64,000 nucleotides of DNA from Paenibacillus glycinis (GTDB taxonomy: Bacteria > Bacillota > Bacilli > Paenibacillales > Paenibacillaceae). A program made the position numbers and the translations under genes. Position 1 is the stretch's first letter. Every line of letters starts with the position of its first letter. The stretch covers positions 62,001 through 126,000 of the forward strand of contig NZ_JAAAMV010000011.1 of NCBI RefSeq assembly GCF_009909185.1, written 5' to 3'. Shown here piece after piece: positions 1 through 8,436 of the stretch. The notes beneath the pieces are model-generated. The model worked only from the letters and a program-made list of their open reading frames with translations, ran no database searches and had not been told where the DNA came from.

Positions 1-386
1 CGCGCTTCATCCACGGTATGGGCGGATACGCCGACGATCGCGCCGGCGCCGACCCGAGCCCGAACGGACGCGGCAGGCTCGTCGTCCTGCCCGACATGGA
101 TCCCGTCGGCGCTAACCGCGGCCGCCAGGCTGACGTCGTCGTTGACGATGAACGGGACGCCGCGCGCCCGGCATACCGCCTGAAGCCGCTTGGCCAGCTC
201 CAGCTTGGCCTCGCCGGCAAGGGAGCCGGGGCCTTTCTCGCGGAATTGGAAGCAGGTGACCCCGCCTTCGATCGCTTCGCGCAGCAGCTCCGCGGGGTCG
301 ACGCCCGCCGGGCAATTCGTGCTCCCCATGATCAGGTACACCCGCAGCGCCCGGCGCACGTCCTCTTCAAGCCTGCGCAGCATCAT
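1..386 (-). CDS. thiE: Thiamine-phosphate synthase ThiE (3' end cut off by window edge)
   Basis: Couples hydroxymethylpyrimidine pyrophosphate with thiazole phosphate to give thiamine phosphate, in the cytoplasm. About 128 N-terminal codons are present, read leftwards off the window edge. Family motifs seen are FQFREKG near residue 50 (pyrimidine/pyrophosphate pocket), IVNDDV near 85 and DGIHVGQDD near 98; these are typical of the ThiE TIM barrel of about 210 residues, so roughly 80 residues are missing. Two ATGs lie in tandem (386 and 383). An AAGGAG sits 8 bases before the first, inside the end of thiD, so the genes overlap by about 20 bases and are translationally coupled. Last visible gene of the riboswitch-controlled thi operon. 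Confidence 0.93.
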   Translation of the reverse strand, partial: MMLRRLEEDVRRALRVYLIMGSTNCPAGVDPAELLREAIEGGVTCFQFREKGPGSLAGEAKLELAKRLQAVCRARGVPFIVNDDVSLAAAVSADGIHVGQDDEPAASVRARVGAGAIVGVSAHTVDEA

Positions 387-1200
387 GCGTCTCGCTCCTT
401 CGTCTGCGTTGGTAAGCGAAATGGTTCGTCGGCCCGTGCCCTGCGCCGATCCCCAGCCCGTCCTCGATCGCCGCCTGAATGAAAGCCTTGGCCGTGTCCA
501 TCGCTTCCTCGACGGTCCGGCCCTGCGCGAGCCCGGCCGTGAGCGCGGCGGAATACGTGCAGCCCGTTCCGTGCGTATGCCGGGTGTCGACCCGCCTGCT
601 TTCGAGATGGCGGAATTCCTTGCCGTCGTACAGCAGGTCCACCATCGGTTCGTCCGGCGCGCCGTGGCCGCCTTTGATGAGCGCATAGCGGGAACCCATC
701 TCCACGAGCGTCTTCGCGGCGATCTCGCGATCCTGCAGGCTCGCGATCCGCATGCCCGTCAGCAGCTCGGCCTCGGGAATGTTCGGCGTCGTCACGAGCG
801 CGAGCGGAAGCAGCCGCGCGACGAGGGCGTCGACCGCCTCGCGCAGCAGGAGCCGCGAGCCGCCCTTGGCGACCATCACGGGGTCGATGACGAGGCGGCG
901 CCATTCGTATTGCGCCGCTTTCTCCGCCACGACGCGGATGATCTCGGAACTGAACAGCATGCCGGTCTTCACCGCGTCCGGCGGCAGGTCCGCGCCGAGC
1001 GCGTCGAGCTGCGCGGCGACGGCGGCGGGCTCCATCGGGTAGACGCCATGGACGCCGAGCGTGTTCTGCGCGGTCACCGCGGTCAGCGCGGACATGCCGT
1101 AGACGCCGAGCTCCTGGAACGTCTTCAGGTCGGCTTGAATCCCGGCGCCGCCGCCGCTGTCCGAGCCCGCGATCGTCAAAGCTTTATAAATATTGGTCAT
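367..1200 (-). CDS. thiD: Hydroxymethylpyrimidine/phosphomethylpyrimidine kinase ThiD
   Basis: Phosphorylates HMP twice to HMP-PP, the pyrimidine substrate of ThiE. The protein is about 277 residues, the normal length. It opens with ALTIAGSDSGGGAGIQADLK, the ribokinase-fold substrate loop of ThiD. It also has DPVMVAKGG mid-protein and THGTGCTYSAALTA near residue 210, which forms the anion hole and carries the catalytic Cys/Asp region. A longer frame exists upstream, but the ATG at 1200 has GGAGG just before it and matches the family start. It overlaps thiE downstream and follows thiM after about 100 bases. Its place between thiM and thiE makes a complete salvage branch. Confidence 0.96.
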   Translation of the reverse strand: MTNIYKALTIAGSDSGGGAGIQADLKTFQELGVYGMSALTAVTAQNTLGVHGVYPMEPAAVAAQLDALGADLPPDAVKTGMLFSSEIIRVVAEKAAQYEWRRLVIDPVMVAKGGSRLLLREAVDALVARLLPLALVTTPNIPEAELLTGMRIASLQDREIAAKTLVEMGSRYALIKGGHGAPDEPMVDLLYDGKEFRHLESRRVDTRHTHGTGCTYSAALTAGLAQGRTVEEAMDTAKAFIQAAIEDGLGIGAGHGPTNHFAYQRRRRSETHDAAQA

Positions 1201-1299
1201 GGGTGGGGTTCCTCCTTCGCTGCTTCGCCCTTCAATGCGCGACGGGCCATTCAATCGTTCGATCGCTCCGCGAGCGCAATTCATCCCGTCCGAAGCTCT

Positions 1300-2103
1300 T
1301 CAAACGGGCTGCGAGATAATCGCCCGCTGCCGCAGCGTATCGGACGTGACCAGCGCCAGCTGGTTCAGGAACTCGACCTGGAAGCTGCCGGGTCCGCGGC
1401 CTTCCGTCGCCGCGAACGCGAGCTCCGCCGCGACGCCGTAGAACGCGAGCGCTTCGGCGGCGGCGGCGACCTGCGCCCCGCGGCCATCCCCGGCGACGGC
1501 CAGGAAAGCGGCGATCACGGAGCCCAGCAGGCAGCCCGCGCCGGTCACTTGGGTCAGAATCGGGTGGCCGTTGCTGACGACCTGAGTCGTCTCGCCGTCC
1601 GTGACGATATCGTCCTTGCCGGTCACGACGACCAGGCAGCCGAGCTTCCGCGCCGCGCGCGCGGCGAGGGCAACGACGTCGCCTTCGCCCGCGCCGGCAT
1701 CGACGCCTTTGATCGACCAGCTTTCGCCGATGACGTTGGCGACTTCCGCCACGTTGCCGCGCAGCGCGGTCAACCGCACCTCCTGCGCGATCTGCCGCGC
1801 CGCGGCAGTCCGGTACGGCGTCGCGCCGGCGCCGACGGGATCGAAGACGACCGGCACGCGTTGCGCGTTGGCCGCTTTGCCGGCAAGCAGGATCGCCTGC
1901 ACGACGGCCGGATCGAGCGTGCCCATGTTCAGCAGCACGGCGCCGGAGATCCGCGCCACGTCCTCGACTTCCTCGTGCGCGTAAGCCATGATCGGCGATG
2001 CGCCGAGGGCGAGCAGCCCGTTGGCGGTGAAGTTGGTCACCACCCAATTGGTGATGTTGTGCACGAGCGGATTGCGGGAACGAACCAGGTCAAGATAGGA
2101 CAT
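1300..2103 (-). CDS. thiM: Hydroxyethylthiazole kinase ThiM
   Basis: Phosphorylates the thiazole alcohol (HET) so that it can be joined to HMP-PP; this is a salvage enzyme. About 267 residues, usual length. Family motifs are [11 protein letters not shown] at the start, [15 protein letters not shown] near 37, [13 protein letters not shown] near 90, and [10 protein letters not shown] near 190 with the catalytic Cys. Two in-frame ATGs are possible. The AGGAGG at 2113-2118 is only 3 bases from the ATG at 2109 but 9 bases from the ATG at 2103, so I chose 2103. It begins a few bases after thiY and is clearly in the same transcript. Confidence 0.95.
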   Translation of the reverse strand: MSYLDLVRSRNPLVHNITNWVVTNFTANGLLALGASPIMAYAHEEVEDVARISGAVLLNMGTLDPAVVQAILLAGKAANAQRVPVVFDPVGAGATPYRTAAARQIAQEVRLTALRGNVAEVANVIGESWSIKGVDAGAGEGDVVALAARAARKLGCLVVVTGKDDIVTDGETTQVVSNGHPILTQVTGAGCLLGSVIAAFLAVAGDGRGAQVAAAAEALAFYGVAAELAFAATEGRGPGSFQVEFLNQLALVTSDTLRQRAIISQPV

Positions 2104-2116
2104 CGTCATCTTCCTC

Positions 2117-3157
2117 CTAGGGTTTCAAATTTTGATAGGCATCCTCGGCCTTCGCTGCGGCGGGGAGCAGGTCGTTGGCGACGAGCCATGTCTTCACGCG
2201 GTCCCAGGACGCGGGATCCTGCGAGCCGAACGGCTGGTCCTTGTCCGTCATGAGCGGCAGCAGGATCCGCAGGCTCTTCGCCTCGATGTCCGCATCGAGG
2301 GGGGAGTTCCCGTCCTCGTGGTCGAGCAGCGTCTTCAGCGCGTCGTCCGGATGCTCCGCCACGTATTGCTGTCCTTCCGTCGCTGCTGCGACGAATTTGG
2401 CGAAGACGTCCTTCTTCGCCTGCAGCCCGTCGTCGCTTGCGGCCAGCACGAGCTCGTAGTAGTCCGGCACGCCGTAAGCGGCGGGATCCAGCGACTCGAC
2501 GGGATGGCCTTCCTTCTCCAGGATCAGCTGCTCGTGATTGATGAAGCCGCCGATGATGGCGTCCACTTTGCCGGTGGAGACGGCGGGAATGAGGTCGTAG
2601 CCGACGTCGATCATGTTCGCTTTGTCGGGATCGCCGCCGTCCTGCTTGATCATGGTGCGCGCCATCGCCTCGTAGAGCGGAATCGAGGAGAAGCCGACCG
2701 TCTTGCCGGCCAGGTCCTTCGGCGAACGCACGCCGCTTCCCTCCGGAACCATCAGGTGGTTTAGCGGATGCCGCACGATCGCGGCGATGGATTTCACGGG
2801 AATGTTCTCGCCGCGCGCCATCAGCACCTGCGGCTGGTACGTCAGCGCGAGATCGATCTTGCCGGCGGCGACGAGCTTGAGCGCGTCGTTCGTATTGGCG
2901 GGCATCTGAATGTCGACGTCGAGGCCGGCCTTCTCGAAGTAGCCTTGTTCCTGCGCGGCGTAGAGGAACGAATGAACCGCGTTCGGGTACCAGTCCAGCA
3001 TTAGCGTGATTTTCTGCAGCGGCGCGCTCGGGGTGTTATCGCCGGTACCGGCGCCGGCATTCGTCCCGGCATTACCGTTCGACGAGCCGCAGCCGCCGAG
3101 CGGCAGTACGAACAGCGACGCGGCGAGCAATGCGATCAGAGGGGCGTGCTTTTTCAT
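2117..3157 (-). CDS. thiY: Thiamine-precursor (pyrimidine) ABC transporter substrate-binding lipoprotein ThiY
   Basis: Extracellular lipoprotein of the NMT1/THI5-like family that captures a pyrimidine precursor (formylaminopyrimidine in characterised ThiY) and hands it to ThiX/ThiZ. 346 residues: a signal peptide with lipobox LGGC near residues 20-23, a Gly/Asn/Thr-rich linker to about 45, then [17 protein letters not shown], the diagnostic NMT1 motif. Later [12 protein letters not shown] and GKTVGFSS fit the family. An AAAGGACGG lies before the ATG. The gene sits between the permease and thiM. Substrate identity is inferred from family and operon; thiamine itself or another pyrimidine is possible. 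Confidence 0.92.
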   Translation of the reverse strand: MKKHAPLIALLAASLFVLPLGGCGSSNGNAGTNAGAGTGDNTPSAPLQKITLMLDWYPNAVHSFLYAAQEQGYFEKAGLDVDIQMPANTNDALKLVAAGKIDLALTYQPQVLMARGENIPVKSIAAIVRHPLNHLMVPEGSGVRSPKDLAGKTVGFSSIPLYEAMARTMIKQDGGDPDKANMIDVGYDLIPAVSTGKVDAIIGGFINHEQLILEKEGHPVESLDPAAYGVPDYYELVLAASDDGLQAKKDVFAKFVAAATEGQQYVAEHPDDALKTLLDHEDGNSPLDADIEAKSLRILLPLMTDKDQPFGSQDPASWDRVKTWLVANDLLPAAAKAEDAYQNLKP

Positions 3158-3248
3158 GTGCGATCCGTCCTTTTTGTGTGAAAGCGCGGGAAGGAGCTTC
3201 TCGAGGCATCCTTCCCTTGCCTATGAATGGGAAAATCTTCGTTGCGGC

Positions 3249-4040
3249 TTATCGATAAGCGGATCGCCGCCGCTTCCTGCGAAGCAGCCAATACTCCAGC
3301 CATGCGACGATCAAGAAATAAACGACGCCGAGCGCGGACAGCAGGAACACCGATGCGAACATGGCATCCGTCTGGAGGCTGCCGGACATGCGGCGGCTAA
3401 AATACCCGAGCCCTTCGCTGCCCCCGAGCCATTCGCCGATCGTCGCGCCGACGACGCTGTAGACGACCGACAGCTTGAGGCCGGAGAAGAACGAAGGCAG
3501 CGCCAGCGGCACCTGCACCTTGCGGAAGATCGCCCACCGGCCGGCGCCCATCGTGAGCAGCAGGTCCCTGTAGCCGGCATCGCCCTTGCCGAGCCCGTCG
3601 TACGCACCGACGACGATCGGGAAGAAGGCGGTCAGGAACACGACGGCGACCTTGCTCCAGATCGAGTAGCCGAACCATAAGATGAAGACCGGCGAGAGCG
3701 CGATGAGCGGAATCGTCTGGCTCACGATAATGAACGGATACAGCGCCTTGTCGAGGGTCCGGTACATATGCATTCCGATCGCGAGCAGCGAGCCGACGCA
3801 GACGGAGAGCAGGAAGCCGAGGGCGGATTCCGCGACGGTGGCGGCCAGATGCCGGCCGAGCAGCAGATGCGCGTCCTCGCCGAGCGCCCCCGCGACGGTC
3901 GTCGGGGCGGGCAGGATGAAGAACGGCACCCAGCCCAGCCGGACGCCGCATTCCCAGGCGCCGAGCAGCGCGAGCAGCAGGAGCAGGAACAGTCCGTATT
4001 GCGCGAGCAGCGCGTTAAGTAGCGGTTTGCGTTTGGTCAT
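3249..4040 (-). CDS. thiX: Thiamine-precursor ABC transporter permease ThiX
   Basis: Membrane channel of the pyrimidine importer. 263 residues with about six hydrophobic segments; the first spans residues 12-32. The cytoplasmic EAA loop that docks on the ATPase is visible around residues 155-187, containing YRDLLLTMGAGR and LPSFFSGLK. This is the SsuC/TauC-type permease class used with NMT1-like binding proteins. The start overlaps the end of thiZ by 26 bases, indicating coupled translation. There is a 91-base gap before thiY in which I see no gene. Basic tail (RRKRRRSAYR) is cytoplasmic by charge. Confidence 0.92.
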   Translation of the reverse strand: MTKRKPLLNALLAQYGLFLLLLLALLGAWECGVRLGWVPFFILPAPTTVAGALGEDAHLLLGRHLAATVAESALGFLLSVCVGSLLAIGMHMYRTLDKALYPFIIVSQTIPLIALSPVFILWFGYSIWSKVAVVFLTAFFPIVVGAYDGLGKGDAGYRDLLLTMGAGRWAIFRKVQVPLALPSFFSGLKLSVVYSVVGATIGEWLGGSEGLGYFSRRMSGSLQTDAMFASVFLLSALGVVYFLIVAWLEYWLLRRKRRRSAYR

Positions 4041-4797
4041 CCAGCAGCCGCTCCAATTCTTGCCTGAACCGAATAAAGGCAGGCTCGTATTTCATCCGGG
4101 AATCCCGCGGCCGCGGGAGATCGACGCGCAGCTCCAGCGCCTGTTCGCCGCTGCCGGCCCCGGGCATGAGGTAGATGCGGTCGCTCAGCAGGATGGCTTC
4201 CTCGAGATCGTGCGTGATGAACAGGACGCTCTTGTTCAGATCGCCCCACAGCCCGAGCAGCCAGCGGTGCAGCTCGCGCTTGGTCATGGCGTCGAGCGCG
4301 CCGAACGGCTCGTCGAGCAGCAGGAGCGGCTGCCCGGCCATGAGCGTGCGCAGGAACGCGGCGCGCTGCCTCATGCCGCCGGACAGCTCGGCGGGGTACG
4401 CGTTCTCGCAGCCCTCGAGCCCGAGCAGCTTCAGCAGTTTGAGGACCTCGCCCCTGCCGTCCGCGCTGCGGCCTCGCGGCGTCAGCTCGAGCGGCAGCAG
4501 GCAGTTGTCCATGACCGTGCGCCACGGGAGCAGCAGATTCTGCTGCGGCATGTAGGCAATTCGGCCAAGGCGGCGCGGCGCGCGCTCGCCGTACAGGAAA
4601 ATCTCGCCGCCGGCCGGCTCCAGCAGCCCGGCGATCAGCTTGAACAGCGTGCTCTTGCCCGATCCGCTGGCGCCGACGACGGAGACGAATTCGCCTTCGC
4701 GCACCTCCAGCGAGAGGCCTTCGAACAGCCGGGCGCCGCCCGCGCGGCCGCGGCCGAACGCGAACGAGACATCGTGCAGGGATAATAGGGCCGCCAT
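4015..4797 (-). CDS. thiZ: Thiamine-precursor ABC transporter ATP-binding protein ThiZ
   Basis: Cytoplasmic ATPase that powers ThiX/ThiY uptake. 260 residues with Walker A GASGSGKS at 42-49, Q-loop in MPQQN near 83-87, ABC signature LSGGM at 138-142, Walker B LLLLDEP at 158-164 and the switch His in FITHDLEEA. It belongs to the SsuB/TauB subfamily that pairs with NMT1 binding proteins. AAGGAGGTG precedes the ATG. It is the first gene after the TPP riboswitch and terminator, so its transcription should stop when thiamine pyrophosphate is plentiful. Confidence 0.94.
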   Translation of the reverse strand: MAALLSLHDVSFAFGRGRAGGARLFEGLSLEVREGEFVSVVGASGSGKSTLFKLIAGLLEPAGGEIFLYGERAPRRLGRIAYMPQQNLLLPWRTVMDNCLLPLELTPRGRSADGRGEVLKLLKLLGLEGCENAYPAELSGGMRQRAAFLRTLMAGQPLLLLDEPFGALDAMTKRELHRWLLGLWGDLNKSVLFITHDLEEAILLSDRIYLMPGAGSGEQALELRVDLPRPRDSRMKYEPAFIRFRQELERLLDDQTQTAT

Positions 4798-4821
4798 CAG
4801 CGCACCTCCTTCGACGCAATA

Positions 4822-4863
4822 GAAAAAGCCCGCCCCCGTTTCCGAATAAGGAAGGGGGCGGGC
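4822..4863 (-). terminator. Riboswitch expression-platform terminator upstream of thiZ
   Basis: On the minus strand a perfect 10-bp G+C-only stem (GCCCGCCCCC pairing with GGGGGCGGGC, 16-base loop) is followed by TTTTTC. It lies between the TPP aptamer and thiZ, the position expected for a ligand-dependent terminator. Confidence 0.92.
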
Positions 4864-4898
4864 GCCTCGAAACGCGGCATGGCGCGTCTTGGTCGGGT

Positions 4899-4990
4899 TC
4901 CATCCACTTCCCTACGCTGGCATCACCCAGATCAGGTTCCAAGGGTCCGCGGATCGGTTCCGCGTCTCAGTCGTCAGACTCCCCTAGTGA
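4899..4990 (-). ncRNA. TPP (thi-box) riboswitch aptamer
   Basis: Read on the minus strand, the conserved thi-box elements appear in order: GGGGAGTC, CTGAGA, then CCCTTGGAACCTGATCTGG, GATGCCAGCG and TAGGGAAGTGGA. These match the P2-P5 core of the TPP riboswitch. It precedes a strong terminator and the thi salvage/transport operon, so TPP binding should favour termination. The match is direct from sequence. Confidence 0.97.
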
Positions 4991-5030
4991 ATAAACAAGG
5001 TATTCGGTTAGCCTAACTATAGCACGGCAA

Positions 5031-5207
5031 CTGGAAGCTTACCAGCTGCCGGAAGCTTTCCGGCGCTACTGGAAGCTTTTCAGCGCTACTGGAAGCTTTC
5101 GAGCGTTACTGGAAGCTTTCCAGCGTTACTGGAAGCTTTCCGGCGTACTGGAAGCTTTCCAGCGTTACTGGAAGCTTTCCAGCGTTACTGAATGCTTTCC
5201 AGCTCCA
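5031..5207. repeat. Tandem array of ~20-bp palindromic repeats (8 units plus one degenerate unit inside a CDS)
   Basis: Units start at about 5031, 5049, 5069, 5089, 5109, 5129, 5148 and 5168, with a decayed ninth at 5188. The consensus is CTGGAAGCTTTCCAGCGTTA. Each unit contains the palindrome CTGGAA-GCT-TTCCAG, so each could fold into a small hairpin, and a HindIII-type AAGCTT lies at each centre. Variation is mostly compensated in the arms (for example CCGGAA...TTCCGG at unit 2), which points to selection for, or copying of, the palindrome. The eighth unit supplies the stop codon of the neighbouring globin sensor gene. Function unknown; protein-binding array or RNA hairpins are possibilities. 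Confidence 0.9.
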
Positions 5208-6183
5208 GCGTGATCGTCTCGATCATCTGCACGAAGGACGTCAGCTCCTGCGAGCTGGCCGCTTGGTCGCGCGCCAGCATCGAAGTCCGCTCGGCGTCGC
5301 GCATGACTTCGCCGATGACGCCCGAGATCTCCTGCAGCTTCGCCCGCACGGTGACGAGCGATTCCTTGGAATGGCTGGCAAGCTTGCGAATCTCGCCGGC
5401 GACGACGCCGAAGCCGCGGCCGTGGTCCGCTGCATGGGCCGCTTCGATGGCGGCGTTGATGCCGAGCAGCTGGCTCTGGTCGGAGATCTCCTGCAGCAGC
5501 GAGCCGATACCGTCGATCTCGCCGATCTTGGACTGCAGCTCGCGCACCTTCAGGTTCGCCTGATCCTGGATGTCCGCCGTATGGCTGGCCGAATCCGCGA
5601 CGGACTGGCTGCTGCTGCCAAGCTCCACGATCATGGCGGAGAGCTCCTGGACGATGCGGCTGATCGTCGTCAGCGTCGACTGCCTGGCGTCCGAGAGCGA
5701 TTGGATTTTATCCTTCTCGTCCTTCTCGTACGCTTCGAGCACCAGCTGGGAGTCGAGATTGAACATTTTGGACAGCGCGAGGATGATGGTCATCCACGAG
5801 TCCGGCGCGATGCGTTGGAAATTCTGTACCGCCGTATCGAGATAGAGCATGTACGTGCCCAGGTACCACTCCGTCGTCAGGCCGATCCGCGAGTGGATGT
5901 GGCCGATGACGATCCGGCGTTCGATGAACGCGTCGTCGATGACGCCGTCCGTCATGGACAGGAAGTACCGGCGCTGCGTCTCTTTCAGCCGCTCCAGCGT
6001 GCTGTGCTTGTCGATGATGGCCCGCAGCTCGGGAATCGCCGCGACTTTCTCGTAAAGCTGGTCGACGACCAGGCTCGTGATTTGCTCGAAGAGCGGCCGG
6101 TTGCTCCGCAAATAAGCCAGGTCCTGTTCCGTGATGCCGGTGTACGCGATTTGTTTCCTGCGCGCTTCGTTTACTTGGATCAT
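5185..6183 (-). CDS. hemAT: Globin-coupled aerotaxis transducer, HemAT-like
   Basis: Soluble oxygen-sensing chemotaxis transducer. 332 residues with no membrane segment. Residues about 10-165 form a protoglobin domain with the haem-ligand region IGHIHSRIGL (likely proximal His about 97). Residues about 180-332 form a short methyl-accepting signalling domain with the hairpin tip GINAAIEAAHAADHGRGFGV and IRKLA. It is about 100 residues shorter than B. subtilis HemAT because the signalling helices are abbreviated. AAGGAG precedes the ATG. The stop codon lies in the adjacent repeat array, so the C-terminus may have been trimmed by that array. It is divergent from the flavohaemoglobin gene. CheW/CheA coupling is assumed from the family. 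Confidence 0.9.
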   Translation of the reverse strand: MIQVNEARRKQIAYTGITEQDLAYLRSNRPLFEQITSLVVDQLYEKVAAIPELRAIIDKHSTLERLKETQRRYFLSMTDGVIDDAFIERRIVIGHIHSRIGLTTEWYLGTYMLYLDTAVQNFQRIAPDSWMTIILALSKMFNLDSQLVLEAYEKDEKDKIQSLSDARQSTLTTISRIVQELSAMIVELGSSSQSVADSASHTADIQDQANLKVRELQSKIGEIDGIGSLLQEISDQSQLLGINAAIEAAHAADHGRGFGVVAGEIRKLASHSKESLVTVRAKLQEISGVIGEVMRDAERTSMLARDQAASSQELTSFVQMIETITLELESIQ

Positions 6184-6336
6184 CGCTGCATTCTCCTTGG
6201 GTTATGAGTTCGATAGCATTTTACCTGCTTATTTCGACAAAAAACGCGTCATTTCCTGTGGGAATGGAAAATATTTACGCCGGTTCGCCGATGCGGGGAA
6301 GTTTATCCGGTCTAGTCACACATTCGCCCAAATCGC

Positions 6337-6380
6337 TGTGATTGCAATCACACCGGGAGCGATCCTCCGGACCGTATACT
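6337..6380 (+). promoter_or_regulatory. Fnr/Crp-type operator and promoter of hmp
   Basis: TGTGATTGCAATCACA at 6337-6352 is a perfect 16-bp palindrome matching the TGTGA-N6-TCACA site of Fnr/Crp proteins. A -10-like TATACT is at 6375-6380, putting the start near 6386 and the operator centre at about -41.5, the class II activator position. No good -35 is present, which fits activator dependence. The Crp/Fnr gene at 7717-8223 is the obvious candidate regulator (inference). Confidence 0.8.
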
Positions 6381-6421
6381 GGAGACATCAAATCCAAGCG
6401 ACAAGAAAGCGGGGAATCACG

Positions 6422-7639
6422 ATGCTTAACCGAGAAACGATCGCCATCATCAAATCCACGGTACCGGTGCTGGAGATTCACGGCACGACGATCACGAAGC
6501 GCTTCTACGAGCGGTTGTTCGAAAGCCATCCGGAGCTGCTGAATATATTCAATCACGCCAACCAAAAGCAGGGCAGGCAGCAGACGGCGCTCGCGAACGC
6601 GGTATACGCGGCCGCGGCCAACATCGACAAGCTGGAGTCGATCCTGCCGGTCGTGAAGGGCATCGCCCATAAGCACCGCAGTCTGGGCGTCAAGCCGGAG
6701 CATTACCCCATCGTCGGCGAGCATCTGCTCGGCGCGATCAAGGAAGTGCTCGGCGACGCCGCGACGGACGAGATCATCGGCGCTTGGGGCGAAGCCTACG
6801 GGGTAATCGCCGGCGCGTTCATCGGCGTCGAGAAGGAAATGTACGAGCAAGCGGAGAAGCAGCGGGGCGGCTGGGAAGGTTTCCGCGCATTCAAAGTCGC
6901 GCGCAAGGAGCGGGAGAGCGAGGTCATTACATCGTTCTACTTGGTGCCGGCGGACGGCGGGGAGATCGCGGCGTTCGAGCCCGGGCAGTATATCAGCGTG
7001 AAGCTGGCCATTCCGGGCGAAGCGCATACGCACATCCGCCAGTACAGTTTGTCGGGCTCGCCGGGCGAAGGACATTACCGGATCTCCGTGAAGCGGGAGA
7101 ATACCGTGCCGGACCGTCCGGCGGGCCGGGTCTCGGTCTATCTCCACGAAGAGATCGAGGAAGGAGCCATTCTGCCGGTCTCGGCGCCGGCCGGCAGCTT
7201 CACGCTCGACCGCGGCGATGCGCGCCCCGTCGTCCTGATCAGCGGCGGCGTCGGCTTGACGCCGATGGTGAGCATGCTGCGCGCGATCGCGGAGATGCAG
7301 CCGGAGCGCAAGGTGACGTTCATCCATGCGGCGCAGCATGGCGGGATGCACGCGCTCAAGGACGAGGTGGACGGCCTCGTGCAAGATCGCCCGAACTTCG
7401 AGGCATACTGGGTGTACGCGAATCCGACGGAGCGGGACAGGGAAACGGGCGCATTCCACAAGGAAGGCTACGTCGACCTGCCATGGCTGAAGCAGGCAGC
7501 GGGGACGCGCGATGCGGGGTTCTACTTCTGCGGTCCTCAGCGGTTCATGCGGACGGTCAAACTGGCGCTGAAGGAATGGGGCGTGCCGGCCGAGGATATT
7601 CATTACGAATTCTTCGGCCCGGCCGGGGGATTGGACTGA
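6422..7639 (+). CDS. hmp: Flavohaemoprotein (nitric oxide dioxygenase)
   Basis: Converts NO plus O2 to nitrate using NAD(P)H. 405 residues, normal length. Globin domain to about 145 with Tyr29 (B10), Gln53 (E7) and proximal His85 in IAHKHRS, all at the positions seen in E. coli Hmp. Ferredoxin-reductase-type FAD domain (150-260) with RQYSLSGSP. NAD domain (265-405) with SGGVGLTPMVSML and FYFCGPQRFM. A longer frame begins at 6131, but the family start MLNRETI at 6422 follows GGGGA. Regulation is likely through the Fnr/Crp-type palindrome centred about -41.5. It lies divergent from a globin sensor and convergent with a Crp/Fnr regulator. Confidence 0.96.
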   Translation: MLNRETIAIIKSTVPVLEIHGTTITKRFYERLFESHPELLNIFNHANQKQGRQQTALANAVYAAAANIDKLESILPVVKGIAHKHRSLGVKPEHYPIVGEHLLGAIKEVLGDAATDEIIGAWGEAYGVIAGAFIGVEKEMYEQAEKQRGGWEGFRAFKVARKERESEVITSFYLVPADGGEIAAFEPGQYISVKLAIPGEAHTHIRQYSLSGSPGEGHYRISVKRENTVPDRPAGRVSVYLHEEIEEGAILPVSAPAGSFTLDRGDARPVVLISGGVGLTPMVSMLRAIAEMQPERKVTFIHAAQHGGMHALKDEVDGLVQDRPNFEAYWVYANPTERDRETGAFHKEGYVDLPWLKQAAGTRDAGFYFCGPQRFMRTVKLALKEWGVPAEDIHYEFFGPAGGLD

Positions 7640-7716
7640 TTCGCGAGAATCGCGCCTAGCGGTCTCGCGGCGCAGGCCTCCCCGCAGTGATCTTCCCGGA
7701 ACGTGCCCTGCCCTGC

Positions 7717-8223
7717 TCAGCCTTCGGCCCGCTGCGCCCGAAGCAGCCGGTTGACGGTCTCGCGGCGCAGGCCGATCAGCTGGCCGATCTCGTCCTGCGT
7801 CAGCACGTCCGTCAGCTGGGCCGGCCCGATATAGAGGCGGAGCCATGCTTGCAGCTTGCGCAGCTTATCGGCGGGCGCCACCTGCGTAAGCTGGTCGATG
7901 CGCTGCTGCATCATGCGCAGCTTGTCCTGCAGCTGCAGGGCGACGTCCCGGCATTTTGCGGGATCGTCCTCCATCTGCCGGTACCATTCGGGCGCGGAGA
8001 TGACCTCCGCTTCCGACGGGACGAGCGCGACGGCCGTGCCGAAGTACGGATTCGGACTGATGAGGGAATGATGGGGAATCGTTTCCCCCGGCGTGATGAG
8101 ATTGACGAGGAACGGCGTGCCGTCCGCGTGAATGCGCAGAATCTTGAGCAGCCCGCCGCGCAGGCGGAAGAGCGGACCGGATTCCCCTTGGCGAAACAGA
8201 ATCTCGCCTTTGTTTAACAGCAT
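7717..8223 (-). CDS. Crp/Fnr family transcriptional regulator
   Basis: 168 residues, short for the family (usually 220-240), because the N-terminal strand is reduced. The cNMP-type beta barrel is recognisable as KGEILFRQGESGPLFRLRGG at residues 4-23, then GTAVALVPSEAEV. A dimerisation helix is rich in QLQDKLRMMQQRIDQL, and the C-terminal winged helix contains LTQDEIGQLIGLRRETVNR near 140-158. Only one Cys is present, so an Fnr-type iron-sulfur cluster is unlikely. AAGGAG precedes the ATG. It ends convergently with hmp, whose promoter carries a perfect Crp/Fnr site; direct control of hmp is my inference. The effector is unknown. Confidence 0.85.
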   Translation of the reverse strand: MLLNKGEILFRQGESGPLFRLRGGLLKILRIHADGTPFLVNLITPGETIPHHSLISPNPYFGTAVALVPSEAEVISAPEWYRQMEDDPAKCRDVALQLQDKLRMMQQRIDQLTQVAPADKLRKLQAWLRLYIGPAQLTDVLTQDEIGQLIGLRRETVNRLLRAQRAEG

Positions 8224-8436
8224 GGACAGAAGCTCCTTCGCAATCGTGCATGAATGGCTTCAGTATAGCAAACTGCACCGGTTCCGCTCCATTCCGGTTC
8301 TATGCGGTTCCGATTTACTCCATTCCTTTTCGGCGGAATGGAGTTTTTGCGTCCGATCGCCGCCCGGCCGGCAGGAATCGGCCATTTTCCCGCGAATCGA
8401 TTGTTCTTAGGATGACCGGAAAAGGGGGAGCGATTC

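Noticed and set aside
190-2253. 687-codon open frame antisense to thiD, thiM and thiE
   Set aside because: A G+C-rich shadow frame; the minus strand carries three clear enzymes with motifs and ribosome binding sites. The same applies to long antisense frames over the chemoreceptor (9576-11378), the GH38-like gene (42047-44335) and iolB/iolC (48704-50596).
5031-5207. CRISPR array
   Set aside because: The units are contiguous tandem repeats without unique spacers, and no cas gene is present.
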